A stretch of DNA of 64,000 bases from Bacteroidales bacterium (GCA_020438105.1 JAGQVE010000002.1:1-64000), one strand, 5' to 3'; positions 35,644 to 44,767 are shown, counted from the first letter of the stretch. A program made the numbers and translations. Notes: a model not told the origin generated them from the sequence alone.

Positions 35644-37638
35644 ATGTGCGGCATTGCCGGAATTTTTCATTTCCAGTATCCCGATAAACCGGTAAGTGAA
35701 AACAAAATAGCCAATATGCTTCGGGTAATCCGTCATCGGGGACCCGATGAAAGCGGGATTTACCTTGGTGAAAATATTGGTCTGGGGAATGTAAGGCTTA
35801 GTATTATTGACCTTTCTTCAGGAAGCCAACCCATCGGTGTTCAGGATAACAGGTATTGGATTGTATATAATGGTGAACTTTTCAATTACCCTGAATTAAA
35901 GCATGAACTGGAAACCATGGGGTACCAATTTATAACCAGTTCCGACACTGAAGTGGTAGCACAAGCTTATGCATGTTGGGGTGCCGATTGTTTAAAGAAA
36001 TTTAACGGTCAGTTTGCCATCAGCATTTGGGATCGAAAAGAAAAACAACTTTTTCTTGCCCGCGACAGAGCTGGTATCAGGCCTGTGTTTTACACGGTGC
36101 AAAATGGTGGTATTTATTTCTGTTCAGAGATTAAAGGAATATTTGAAAATCTGGAAATTCAACGGATTTTATCAAAAGATGGCTTGAATCAGGTATTCCG
36201 TTATTGGACCACACTTTCACCCAATACACCCTGGGAAAGAATAGAAGAGCTGCCTCCCGCTCATTTTATGATCGTAAACCAAAACGGTTTACATATTGAA
36301 AAGTACTGGCAGCTTGAATTTCCGGCCAAAGAAGCGTTAACAAATGAAAAGCCGATAAGCGAGTATATTGATGAACTCAGCGGACTATTCAGTGATGCTG
36401 TAAAAATCAGGCTTCGGGCTGATGTAGAAGTTGCGGCATATTTAAGTGGAGGGATCGACTCTACAATAACCACATCCTTTATTCATGAAATTGATCCTAA
36501 TATTCTGAATACATTTTCCATTGGTTTTACCGATCGCGACTTCGATGAGTCAGTTTATCAGCAGGAGGCAGCTCATTATTTTGGCACCAATCACACGGCA
36601 TTTACCTGCACATCCGGCGAAATTGGTGAAAACTTTATGGATACCGTCTATTTTTCAGAATTCCCGATTTTAAGAACGGCTCCCACACCCATGTATTTAT
36701 TATCAAAGAAAGTTCGTGAGCGCGGAATTAAGGTGGTAATAACCGGTGAGGGGGCTGATGAAGTTTTTGCAGGGTACAATATTTTCAAAGAAGCCAAGAT
36801 ACGGAGATTTTGGGCCAGTCAACCTAAATCGGAAGCAAGGGCCTTACTCCTCAAAAAATTATATCCGTACTTGCCCATTATGAAGGATGCCAGAAGCAAC
36901 ACCTTAAAAATGTTTTTTGGCTATGCACTTGAAGATGTTAAAAACCCATTTTATTCGCATTTGCTCAGATGGCACAATACCAGCCGCATCAGTAACTATC
37001 TTCAAAACGACTGGCAGGTTGGTAATGATTCTGAAAGTTGGGATCGGCACTTATTAAATACGATTCATCCCGATTTTGGTGATTTTGGTGATCTTGCGAA
37101 ATCGCAATACCTGGAGTTTTCTATTTTTATGTCGAATTATTTGCTATCGTCGCAAGGCGACCGAATGGCGATGGGAAATTCTGTGGAAGGCAGGTACCCT
37201 TTTCTTGACTATCGTATTATTGAGTTTGCAGCAAAACTTCCAGAGCGATATAAGCTGAATGCTTTAAATGAAAAATTTATTCTTAAAAAAATGATGGCAG
37301 GTAAAATACCTGACAGCATCCTGAAACGAAGCAAACAAGCATACAGAGCGCCAATTGGTTCGAGTTTGTATGGGAAAAACCCCCCGGAATATGCTCAAAT
37401 TTTATTATCTGAAAAAAGCATTACCTCTTTTGGATATTTTAATCCTGAAATGGTAAATAAGTTAAAAGAAAAACTGCTTACTGGCAAAATGATCTCAGAA
37501 ATTGATCATATGGCACTTTCGGGAATTCTGTCCACCCAGCTTCTTCACCATTTATTCATCGACAGAAAAAACATTGATTTCAAAAAAGATGACCTCCGTA
37601 ATCTGAAGGTCATCCACGAACACAATCTAAAATCTTAA
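35644..37638 (+). CDS. asparagine synthase (glutamine-hydrolysing)-like amidotransferase
   Basis: 664 aa. The N-terminal class II glutaminase uses C2 (MCGIAGIF) and holds the usual RHRGPDESG block. The C-terminal synthetase domain carries the ATP-pyrophosphatase loop YLSGGIDST (near 265), then VVITGEGADEVFAGY (near 365) and RMAMGNSVEGRYPFLD (near 510). AsnB makes asparagine, but relatives in surface-polysaccharide and natural-product loci amidate other carboxylates. The neighbouring carrier protein and the presence of an adenylating ligase resemble the amidotransferase-ligase-ACP trio of exosortase-A loci. The true substrate is unknown. Confidence 0.85.
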   Translation: MCGIAGIFHFQYPDKPVSENKIANMLRVIRHRGPDESGIYLGENIGLGNVRLSIIDLSSGSQPIGVQDNRYWIVYNGELFNYPELKHELETMGYQFITSSDTEVVAQAYACWGADCLKKFNGQFAISIWDRKEKQLFLARDRAGIRPVFYTVQNGGIYFCSEIKGIFENLEIQRILSKDGLNQVFRYWTTLSPNTPWERIEELPPAHFMIVNQNGLHIEKYWQLEFPAKEALTNEKPISEYIDELSGLFSDAVKIRLRADVEVAAYLSGGIDSTITTSFIHEIDPNILNTFSIGFTDRDFDESVYQQEAAHYFGTNHTAFTCTSGEIGENFMDTVYFSEFPILRTAPTPMYLLSKKVRERGIKVVITGEGADEVFAGYNIFKEAKIRRFWASQPKSEARALLLKKLYPYLPIMKDARSNTLKMFFGYALEDVKNPFYSHLLRWHNTSRISNYLQNDWQVGNDSESWDRHLLNTIHPDFGDFGDLAKSQYLEFSIFMSNYLLSSQGDRMAMGNSVEGRYPFLDYRIIEFAAKLPERYKLNALNEKFILKKMMAGKIPDSILKRSKQAYRAPIGSSLYGKNPPEYAQILLSEKSITSFGYFNPEMVNKLKEKLLTGKMISEIDHMALSGILSTQLLHHLFIDRKNIDFKKDDLRNLKVIHEHNLKS

Positions 37639-37640
37639 CT

Positions 37641-38234
37641 CTATTTTATAGAACATCCAATTGCTTTGGTAAATTCCGGATTGGGCACACCTCCTTCAAT
37701 CAAGGCATTTACAGCATCCTGAACGTATCTTTTGTCGGCGGCCTCTGCATCGGTATGGTTATTATCAATAGCCCCGATATAACGGATGATGTACTCACCA
37801 TGCTCTTTATTAACAATAAATACGTGAGGAGTACGTGACGCACCATAAACCGGAAATACCTTTTGTCCATCATCAAAAAGGTACGGAAAGGTAAAACCCT
37901 TTTCTTTAGCCCTTATTTTCATTTCTTCAAATGAATCTTCAGGCTGAATTGCCGGATCATTCGGATTAATTGCAATTACCGGATATCCTTTTGATTTAAA
38001 TGTATTATCAAGTTCAATGATCCGGTCTTCATAGGCTTTTGAATAAGGGCAGTGATTGCAGGTGAAAATTAAAATGAATCCTTTCGCATCCGGGTAATCT
38101 GCCATGGAAACCATTTTGCCATCTACATTTTTAAGCTCAAAGTCACTTGCTTTATCACCAACTTTATAACCGGTTTGAGCAAAAGTCAATCCTGCTAAAA
38201 GGATGACTGTCGTGAGTAAGGTGAGTTTCTTCAT
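37641..38234 (-). CDS. thioredoxin-fold AhpC/TSA-like secreted protein
   Basis: 197 aa. A signal peptide (MKKLTLLTTVILLAGLTFAQ) leads into a peroxiredoxin/TlpA-like fold (GDKASDFELKNVDGKMVSM, then FTCNHCPYSKAY). The CNHC pair with Pro is the redox-active site. The later cis-Pro region is SRTPHVFIV. A periplasmic thiol-disulphide or peroxide role is likely. It begins 3 bases after the TlpA-like gene at 38238 and is in its operon. Its 3' end meets the asnB-like gene head-on with a 2-base gap. Confidence 0.88.
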   Translation of the reverse strand: MKKLTLLTTVILLAGLTFAQTGYKVGDKASDFELKNVDGKMVSMADYPDAKGFILIFTCNHCPYSKAYEDRIIELDNTFKSKGYPVIAINPNDPAIQPEDSFEEMKIRAKEKGFTFPYLFDDGQKVFPVYGASRTPHVFIVNKEHGEYIIRYIGAIDNNHTDAEAADKRYVQDAVNALIEGGVPNPEFTKAIGCSIK

Positions 38235-38237
38235 TTT

Positions 38238-38735
38238 TTAAAGTTTAGTTTTAACAATTGATTTTAGTTTTTCGAAGTTCATTTGGGATTCGTAAAATCC
38301 CCTGTCGTTGCCTTTGTAAATCAAGGTTGCTGGGATGGCACCCGACCATTCCGGGCTTACTTTATCAATCCAGGCATTGGCATCTACATCCGTTAAATGA
38401 ATAATTTGTGATTGCAAGTTTTTCTCCTTTACAAAAGGCAAAAGCAACTGCTCATATTTATTGGGGAAATCGAGGCTAACCAGGATCACACTAACCTTCT
38501 GATCTTCATATTCAGTGTTAAGTTGCTCAAAAGCCGGCAATTCTTCAATGCATGGTTTGCACCAGGTAGCCCAAAAATTGATCACATAAACGGTATCGTT
38601 TTGCTGATGTAAAAGCGTTTCAAATTCCTGAAAATTCATTTGCGGAATCTGTCGGCTCTTTTCCCCTGAACACGCAGAAATCATACATGCAGAAAGTAAA
38701 ACAATCAAGATTAATATACAAGATTTATGAAACAT
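38238..38735 (-). CDS. TlpA/ResA-like thioredoxin lipoprotein
   Basis: The ATG at 38735 (MFHKSCILILIVLLSACMISACSG) gives a lipoprotein signal with lipobox ISAC; an upstream ATG at 38759 adds eight residues without sense. About 165 aa. The thioredoxin active site is W-C-K-P-C in FWATWCKPCIEELP, and the cis-Pro loop is AIPATLIY. TlpA/ResA proteins reduce disulphides outside the inner membrane, for instance in cytochrome c maturation. It is followed immediately by a second thioredoxin-fold gene. Confidence 0.9.
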   Translation of the reverse strand: MFHKSCILILIVLLSACMISACSGEKSRQIPQMNFQEFETLLHQQNDTVYVINFWATWCKPCIEELPAFEQLNTEYEDQKVSVILVSLDFPNKYEQLLLPFVKEKNLQSQIIHLTDVDANAWIDKVSPEWSGAIPATLIYKGNDRGFYESQMNFEKLKSIVKTKL

Positions 38736-38791
38736 TATGTAGCCTTTTGACAGAGGCATAACAAAAAAGTGATGAGAAAGGTTTATAAAGA

Positions 38792-39289
38792 TTAAGTGGA
38801 AAGAAAGTTTAAAACAGCTGGCAGTTCGATGGTTTTTTCGCCATCAATAATCAAAATATCGGATTCATTTTTGGGCTGACCATACTTGAGGAAACTCTCC
38901 CATATATGTTCGATGTACCATTCAGGTTCTTTTCCCCAGCGTAAATCATTCCTTTTCCTTTTTACAAATTCGCTTTTCGAAATGGTAACATAGATTTTTT
39001 TATCGTAAATATCAAAAAGTTCAGATGAATGAAATGCCATCAAACCCTCAGCAATAACAACTTCATAACGACTGGATGCTTCCTTTAAGGTTTCCTGGTA
39101 CCTTTTAAAATCGACGGACTGCGGGCTTTCCCAATCAATATGATCACCTGTTTTTCGGATTTTATCTATCGGCAGCGTAAAATCATCCTGACAAATAACA
39201 ACTGCCTTTCCGGAATCAAATGAATCCATAATAAGCTTTGCCAGAGCTGACTTACCTGAATTGCTAACGCCACCAATACCGATAATCAT
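38792..39289 (-). CDS. small P-loop kinase, uridine/nicotinamide-riboside kinase-like
   Basis: 165 aa. Walker A GGVSNSGKSALAK lies at 6-18, followed by VVICQDDFTLP and VVIAEGLMAF, the pattern of the uridine kinase/NRK group. The DDF and GDHIDWESPQSVD blocks resemble nicotinamide riboside kinase 1 (NRK), which would suit NAD salvage. Substrate is not certain. A consensus promoter (39319-39348) lies just before it, inside the 3' end of the upstream methyltransferase gene, so it may be separately transcribed. Confidence 0.8.
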   Translation of the reverse strand: MIIGIGGVSNSGKSALAKLIMDSFDSGKAVVICQDDFTLPIDKIRKTGDHIDWESPQSVDFKRYQETLKEASSRYEVVIAEGLMAFHSSELFDIYDKKIYVTISKSEFVKRKRNDLRWGKEPEWYIEHIWESFLKYGQPKNESDILIIDGEKTIELPAVLNFLST

Positions 39290-39318
39290 GTATAAAGTTT
39301 GAAAGGTTTGATTGGCAA

Positions 39319-39348
39319 CAAAGATACAATTTACTTGGTTCCGTACAA
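39319..39348 (-). promoter_or_regulatory. Bacteroidota-type promoter for the small kinase gene
   Basis: On the minus strand, TTG at 39348-39346 and TATCTTTG at 39326-39319 are 19 bases apart, matching the consensus. The -33 part lies within the 3' end of the methyltransferase gene. Confidence 0.6.
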
Positions 39349-39924
39349 CTGTATAACAGAGGCCATGCCTTTGTGATGGGAGCCCTCATTGAGTACCCGG
39401 GTTTTTTCTTCAATTTCCAAATCAGAAAGGGCAGCAAAATCACCTTGTAATTCCGCTTTTGAAAATAACATGCTTAATTCTTTCGGACCTCCTGAGTTAA
39501 ATTCAATCTGGTTTTTAGCAAACCCTTCCAATATCAACTTCCCTCCCGGTTTGAGGTACCGGAAAAGTTTCCTGTGCCACTCCGATCGGTATTGAGCAGG
39601 CATATGTGCAAATACAAGCACCAAAATATCAAACTGGTTTTCGGGGTAAACAACTTCCTGATATTTGGCTGTTTTATAATTGATTTTCAGGCCCAGACTC
39701 GCTGCAAAATCGAGCGCTTTGGTTTTAGCAACTTCACTGGCATCAAATGCAAATACTTCAAACCCCAGTCCGGCAGCAAACACTGCATTCCGTCCTTCTC
39801 CTTCAGCGGCAAAGAGGGCTTTTCCGGGTGTTAAACTTGATAATTTCTCTTTGATAAAATCATTGGGGGTTTTGCCATAGATATATTCCGTAGTAGCGTA
39901 GCGGCTGTCCCAAAATTCTGCCAT
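39331..39924 (-). CDS. class I SAM-dependent methyltransferase
   Basis: 197 aa. Motif I is LFAAEGEGRNAVFAAGLG, where EGEGRN resembles the thiopurine/tellurite methyltransferase-like branch. Motif II is VFAFDAS, motif post-I LVLVFAHMPAQYR, and LKPGGKLILEGF is the usual fourth strand. The N-terminus FWDSRYATTEYIYGKTPNDFI is typical of that branch. Substrate unknown. Confidence 0.88.
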   Translation of the reverse strand: MAEFWDSRYATTEYIYGKTPNDFIKEKLSSLTPGKALFAAEGEGRNAVFAAGLGFEVFAFDASEVAKTKALDFAASLGLKINYKTAKYQEVVYPENQFDILVLVFAHMPAQYRSEWHRKLFRYLKPGGKLILEGFAKNQIEFNSGGPKELSMLFSKAELQGDFAALSDLEIEEKTRVLNEGSHHKGMASVIQLYGTK

Positions 39925-39971
39925 AAATCTGATTTAGGCTCTTATAACAATTCAAATTGTTCTATGTTCAG

Positions 39972-39998
39972 AAAAAAAAAGCCCCGAATTACCGGGGC
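39972..39998 (-). terminator. intrinsic terminator of the acidic T9SS protein gene
   Basis: On the minus strand the arms GCCCCG/CGGGGC (39981-39986, 39993-39998) enclose a 6-base loop and are followed by nine T (39980-39972). It lies 29 bases past the stop of the gene at 40027. Confidence 0.92.
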
Positions 39999-40026
39999 CA
40001 ATGATTTAAATCGGTTTGTTTGGTAG

Positions 40027-41331
40027 CTATTCAAGAATGATCTTACGTGTACTTATTTTGTTGTCCTGCTGAATTTTCAGGAAATAAACACCATTCTTTT
40101 CGTTGCTGATATCAATTTCTTTTTCATACCTCCCATTAAAGTTTTTGATATTTTCAGCGTATACATTTTTGCCATTCATATCATAAATATCGATACTGGT
40201 ATTGCTCTGATCAGGGGTGGTAAAGGCAAGCGTAAATTTTCCATTGTTTGGATTTGGATTAAATGTGAGGTCATCAATTTCGAGGATTTCCTTTCCCTCA
40301 TCCATTTTCACACCGGACTTTTCAAGGGTTTCAGAATCTTTATCACTGAGTTCCCGGATGATTACATGGCTTTTAACGATTACTACCTTGTTTCCATCTT
40401 TTGCATCAAATTTTCGAACAAATACATTTTCATCCTCACCATTTGTATTTTCTTCAGTGGTAATGATTATCTGTTTCTCCATGTGTTCATTTTCCTCTCC
40501 GCCATTGTTTTCATCCATATGTTTTACAATTACTTTTGAATTTGTGCCCTCGTCCGAAACGGTTACCCAAACAAGATTATCGCCTTCTTTTTCGTTCCAA
40601 ATCATTTCGCCTTCACCTTCCACTTTAGTTATTTTTCCATCTTCATCTATCATATAGGTTCCGTTTTCACCAACAGTGTACTCCTGAATAGTTCCATCCT
40701 CACGGGTAACTTTAATCGTATTTCCTTCCGCTGTACTTTCCACTTCCACATGCGTACCTTCATCTCCGGTCCAAACCATTTCATCCGAAATAGTAAAAGT
40801 ATGTTCACCCGGTTCACCTTCTGAGTTAATTACAAATACCTTATTACCCGATTTATGCAATTTAGAAGTATCACCTTCATCCGAAATAAAATAAGTATAA
40901 TTTCCTTCTTCATCACTGCTCATGCTTATGGAATGAGATTGCATACCGGCACCATCCGCAGTGATCATCAATTCAATATTTGATTCCCCATCACCATCTG
41001 TTTCTATTTCTTTATTCACAATAAACATCTGGTTTTCTCCATCCTCTCCCGTATCAATGAAATAAACATTATCAAGGTCTTCCAGATCATCAAGATTGAT
41101 TCCGAGATTTTTAAAATCTTCACCGGCGAGTAATTCCTTTAATTTCTGAATCTCCTCATCGGAACTCAAATCAGAGATGTTGATTATAGTGTCAACAGTA
41201 GTAACGCTGCCATTTTCATCTTTTACAATTTTTAATTTTAGCTCTTTATTAGCCTTTTCCTGGGCTGAGGCAAACTGAGGCAAAAATGAGCCAAGGATAA
41301 GCGCAATCAGGATCATGTTCAGATTTTTCAT
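40027..41331 (-). CDS. acidic secreted protein with T9SS sorting domain
   Basis: I favour the ATG at 41331 (MKNLNMILIALILGSFLPQFASAQ), which opens a good signal peptide; in-frame ATGs upstream at 41349 and 41379 are less convincing. The central ~300 residues are very rich in Glu, Asp, Gly, Thr and Asn, with short beta-like repeats such as EGNTIKVTREDGT and DEGNYTYFISDEG. The last ~80 residues are a type A T9SS domain (LTFNPNPNNGKFTLAF, DMNGKNVYAE, NGVYFLKIQ). It should be exported to the surface. It diverges from a two-component system across a region with four GTTAA repeats. Confidence 0.8.
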   Translation of the reverse strand: MKNLNMILIALILGSFLPQFASAQEKANKELKLKIVKDENGSVTTVDTIINISDLSSDEEIQKLKELLAGEDFKNLGINLDDLEDLDNVYFIDTGEDGENQMFIVNKEIETDGDGESNIELMITADGAGMQSHSISMSSDEEGNYTYFISDEGDTSKLHKSGNKVFVINSEGEPGEHTFTISDEMVWTGDEGTHVEVESTAEGNTIKVTREDGTIQEYTVGENGTYMIDEDGKITKVEGEGEMIWNEKEGDNLVWVTVSDEGTNSKVIVKHMDENNGGEENEHMEKQIIITTEENTNGEDENVFVRKFDAKDGNKVVIVKSHVIIRELSDKDSETLEKSGVKMDEGKEILEIDDLTFNPNPNNGKFTLAFTTPDQSNTSIDIYDMNGKNVYAENIKNFNGRYEKEIDISNEKNGVYFLKIQQDNKISTRKIILE

Positions 41332-41406
41332 AATTTTAATAGTTTTCATGATTATAATTATTGATATTTTCTGAAGCAAAACTAATCACAGGTTGAATTG
41401 GAGATA

Positions 41407-41444
41407 GTTAAAGGCGGGTTAAAAAAGGTTAAGGAAAAGTTAAA
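41407..41444. promoter_or_regulatory. four helically phased GTTAA direct repeats, OmpR-type regulator site
   Basis: GTTAA(A/G) occurs at 41407, 41418, 41428 and 41439, spaced 11, 10 and 11 bases. Direct repeats at about one helical turn are the usual DNA target of OmpR/PhoB winged-helix regulators. It lies in the divergent region between the T9SS protein and the kinase/regulator pair, 65 bases before the kinase. Binding by that regulator is inference. Confidence 0.55.
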
Positions 41445-41508
41445 GTGATTTTTTTGACGAAGTAAACTGGCCATCTTTGCAACGTTATTCTAAATTAGTA
41501 AGAAACTA

Positions 41509-43143
41509 TTGAAAAAAAATACGGTTACCGGCATCATCATTCTAATGAGTATTTCTTTGGCAGGGATCATTCTTGTACAGGTTTTTTGGATGAAAAATGC
41601 CGTTGAAATAAAAGAAAAACAATTTGACCAGGCTGCTAATGAATCGCTTGTTGCTGCCGTGAAGGCACTTTCGAAACATCAGTCGGTTTCCTGGGTTTCC
41701 AGTCAGTTTTTTACGGATAATTCTCCTGGTAAAGAGGATACATTAGTTGTGGTTAACGATAAAGATGAAAATGTATTTGTTCAGTCGAAACCAGGCCAAA
41801 CCTATACTTATGTTATTAGTTCATCAGAAAGCACAGGAAGTGGCGATAAGACTTCACACAGTTCGGTTTCGGTGAATTTTAACAGTAACGATAAGCGCTT
41901 TTTAACTGAAAAGGAATTGGTAGACTCCCTGAAAGATGAAATTGAGGATGACCACATGATCGTACTTACCGAATTTACGGATTCAGTGAATGTGATCGTT
42001 AGAAAAAAATTATCGCAAATTACCAACCGTGGCAAAGCGATGGATGCAGCATTAAATGAGCTGGTTTATGAAATTAATACCATTGATGAAGCCACAGATG
42101 ATTTTTATAATGAAAGTAATATCACTGATTTACTCTCCGAAAATTTAGCAGACAATGGTATAGAAATACCCTTTGAATTTGGGGTATTAATTCCTGAAAA
42201 TGACTCACTCACTGATCTTCATTCTGAAGGCTTTAACGTTTCGGGCTCGACAAAGCTTTACAAAACGCGCCTTTTCCCCGAAAGGTTATTCAGCAAGTCG
42301 GACCTGCTGCTGCTATCATTTCCCGATCAGGGAATGCATATTTTCAGGTCACTTGGATTGTTATTTGGAGGTTCGGTACTTTTCACACTGGTTATAATAG
42401 TTACATTTATCATTACCATCAGGGTAATTTTAAGGCAGAAGAAACTCTCAGAGATCAAATCGGATTTTATCAACAACATGACCCATGAATTTAAAACACC
42501 GATAGCAACGATATCTCTTGCTGTAGACAGTATTAACAATGCCCGTGTGATCAGCGACCCTGAAAAAGTAAAATATTTCACGCGAATTATCGGCGAAGAA
42601 AATAAAAGAATGAATACCAGTGTGGAGAATGTTTTGCAAATGTCGTTGATCGATAAAAGAGATTTTGATTTTAAACCTGAAAGGTTTGATTTTCATGACT
42701 TAATTAGCCAGGTTGCCAGAAACATGCAGTTACAACTGGATCAGAAGGCTGGTGAAATTGAGTTGGATTTAAAAGCTGAAAATACAATTGTGCATTTGGA
42801 TCGATTGCATTTTACCAATGTGGTGACCAACCTGGTGGACAACGCCATAAAATATGCAGAAAAACCGCATATTGAACTTGGTACCACCAATACAGATCAG
42901 TTTTTCATATTTTCGGTGAAAGACAACGGCAGAGGCCTTTCCAGGGAAGAAAAAGAAAAGGTTTTTGAAAAATTTTACCGGGTTTCGAGCGGCAACATTC
43001 ACAATATAAAGGGCTTTGGGCTGGGCTTGAGTTATGTTAAGGCCATTGTGCTTGCTTCGGGCGGTCAAATTGAGGTGGAAAGCAAACAGGGTGAAGGGGC
43101 AACTTTTATCATTAAAATACCGCAAAACCCAAATAACGGATGA
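41509..43143 (+). CDS. two-component sensor histidine kinase
   Basis: 544 aa from a TTG start (no ATG or GTG in frame gives the N-terminal helix). TM1 (about 8-27) and TM2 (about 282-306) enclose a ~250-residue periplasmic sensor of unknown fold. The HisKA box is SDFINNMTHEFKTPIATISLAVD with H326. The ATPase domain has NLVDNAIKYAE (N box), DNGRGLSREE (G1), FEKFYRV and GFGLGLSYVKAIV (G2). Its stop overlaps the response regulator start by 4 bases. The pair probably controls itself and the divergent secreted acidic protein. Confidence 0.94.
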   Translation: MKKNTVTGIIILMSISLAGIILVQVFWMKNAVEIKEKQFDQAANESLVAAVKALSKHQSVSWVSSQFFTDNSPGKEDTLVVVNDKDENVFVQSKPGQTYTYVISSSESTGSGDKTSHSSVSVNFNSNDKRFLTEKELVDSLKDEIEDDHMIVLTEFTDSVNVIVRKKLSQITNRGKAMDAALNELVYEINTIDEATDDFYNESNITDLLSENLADNGIEIPFEFGVLIPENDSLTDLHSEGFNVSGSTKLYKTRLFPERLFSKSDLLLLSFPDQGMHIFRSLGLLFGGSVLFTLVIIVTFIITIRVILRQKKLSEIKSDFINNMTHEFKTPIATISLAVDSINNARVISDPEKVKYFTRIIGEENKRMNTSVENVLQMSLIDKRDFDFKPERFDFHDLISQVARNMQLQLDQKAGEIELDLKAENTIVHLDRLHFTNVVTNLVDNAIKYAEKPHIELGTTNTDQFFIFSVKDNGRGLSREEKEKVFEKFYRVSSGNIHNIKGFGLGLSYVKAIVLASGGQIEVESKQGEGATFIIKIPQNPNNG

Positions 43144-43835
43144 AAAACCAGGAAAAAATATTATTGGTAGAAGATGATCAAAATTTCGGGTCGGTTTTAA
43201 AAGCTTACCTTGAAATGTTTGATTACCTGGTAACCTGGGTAGATGATGGAAAAGATGCGGTAAAAACTTTTAATGAAACTGAATTTTCGATTTGTGTTTT
43301 AGATGTGATGCTTCCTAACGTGGATGGCTTTACCATTGCTGAAAATATTCGAAAACTAAACAAGCAAGTTCCTTTCATTTTTTTAACGGCAAAAACGCTC
43401 AAGGAGGATATACTTCGTGGTTATTCAACCGGCGCTGATGATTATCTCACTAAACCTTTTGATTCCGAAATTCTGTTGTGTAAAATTGATGCCATTTTAA
43501 AACGTAACGGAAACCAATCAAATTTGCCGGATTTGGAGGAATTTCTGATCGGAAAGCTGAGCTTTAATTATAAACTGAGAATCCTGGAATCAGGGGAAAA
43601 TAAAATTAACCTTTCGCCAAAAGAATCGGATTTGCTTAAGTTGTTATGCCAGCATAAAAATGAAATTCTTCCGCGTGATCTTGCGCTAAAAAGTATTTGG
43701 GGCGACGACAGCTATTTTACCACCCGCAGTATGGATGTGTATATCACAAAACTTCGAAAATATCTCAAAAGCGAACAAAAGGTTCAAATTGTAAATGTAC
43801 ACGGAAATGGTTACCGGCTTATTATTCCGGAATAA
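43140..43835 (+). CDS. OmpR/PhoB-family response regulator
   Basis: 231 aa. The receiver has E11-D12, phospho-acceptor D55 (CVLDVMLPN), T83 and K105. The C-terminal winged helix (about 135-230) shows LSPKESDLLKLLCQHKNEILPRDLAL and TTRSMDVYITKLRKYL. The cognate kinase is immediately upstream with a 4-base overlap. The GTTAA direct repeats ahead of the kinase fit its DNA-binding type. Confidence 0.95.
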   Translation: MKNQEKILLVEDDQNFGSVLKAYLEMFDYLVTWVDDGKDAVKTFNETEFSICVLDVMLPNVDGFTIAENIRKLNKQVPFIFLTAKTLKEDILRGYSTGADDYLTKPFDSEILLCKIDAILKRNGNQSNLPDLEEFLIGKLSFNYKLRILESGENKINLSPKESDLLKLLCQHKNEILPRDLALKSIWGDDSYFTTRSMDVYITKLRKYLKSEQKVQIVNVHGNGYRLIIPE

Positions 43836-43960
43836 ACCCGGCATCAAATAATCATATTCAAATTTCTTAAATATTTATTGTAATTTTTGTGAACAACTCA
43901 CCTGAGCCTTTGTTCTATTGCTGAAATAATTATTCACTTTTTACCTAAACAAACATTATT

Positions 43961-44760
43961 ATGAAGAGAATTTACAATTTACTTATTATCATCGCTGTCC
44001 CTGCATTATTCCTGCTTTTTACAAGTGAGGTGCTTTATCATACCGGTTCGCCCGGAGGTAAAACCGGTTCACCTGGCGATGGCGGTCACAATTGTACCGA
44101 TTGCCTGCAGGTACACCTGTTAACGAAGAATTCTGGATTTATTCACCCGAATTATTACTTCAGAATTATGAACCTGGTCAAACCTATAGTGTAGTTGTAA
44201 TTGGGGTGGATTCAGAAGCCAACAAAATTGGGTTTGAAGCTACTGCTGAGGATGATGCAGGTAACAAAGTAGGAACTTTTGTTGCTGGTTTTGGCGGATT
44301 TACACAAATCCTGAACGGAGGAACATCTATAACGCATACAGCACTTGGTTCCACTCCCATTGCTGATACCGGAACAGTTTTCTTTTTCTCATGGATCGCA
44401 CCGGCCACCAATGTTGGGGATGTTACTTTTTATACGGCCGTGAACACTGCCAATGGTAACGGAAACAACACCGGTGATCAAATTCACTTTTCACAATTTA
44501 AACCCGGAACCCTTGGTGTTGGAATTGCTCAAAATGAGGAAACTCAATTTAATATGTATCCAAATCCTTCGGATGGGATGATATCAATAAGCAATACTTT
44601 TAAATCTTCAACTACTGCACAAGTGATGAATATTAAAGGACAGGTGGTTAAAGAGGTGATTCTTTCAGATCAGGTGAACAGCGTTGATTTATCTGAATTG
44701 AAACAGGGAATATATTTTGTAAGGATTGGAAACAACACACAAAAACTGGTCATAAATTAA
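43961..44760 (+). pseudogene. T9SS-exported reelin-like (choice-of-anchor type) protein, frameshifted
   Basis: One reading frame runs from MKRIYNLLIIIAVPALFLLF (signal peptide) to CTDC at 44104, and a second from AGTPVNEEFWIYSPE to the end. Adding one base between 44105 and 44106 joins them as CTDC-H-AGTPVNEE, restoring a CxxCH and a full ~266-aa protein (the 800-nt span lacks one base for a whole frame). The middle (EPGQTYSVVVIGVDSEANKIGFEATAED, then FFFSWIAPATNVGDVTFYTAVN) is reelin-domain-like, and the end is a T9SS type A sorting domain (FNMYPNPSDGMISI). Either a recent single-base loss or an assembly error. Confidence 0.8.
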
Positions 44761-44767
44761 ACCCTTA

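Noticed and set aside
29466-37638. True dltABCD D-alanylation operon
   Set aside because: The organism appears Gram-negative without teichoic acid genes, gene order differs, and NadE/AsnB-like members are not part of dlt.
41457-41479. Promoter TTTG/CATCTTTG before the kinase gene
   Set aside because: Spacing is about 15 bases and the first base of the -7 element mismatches; not a convincing consensus.
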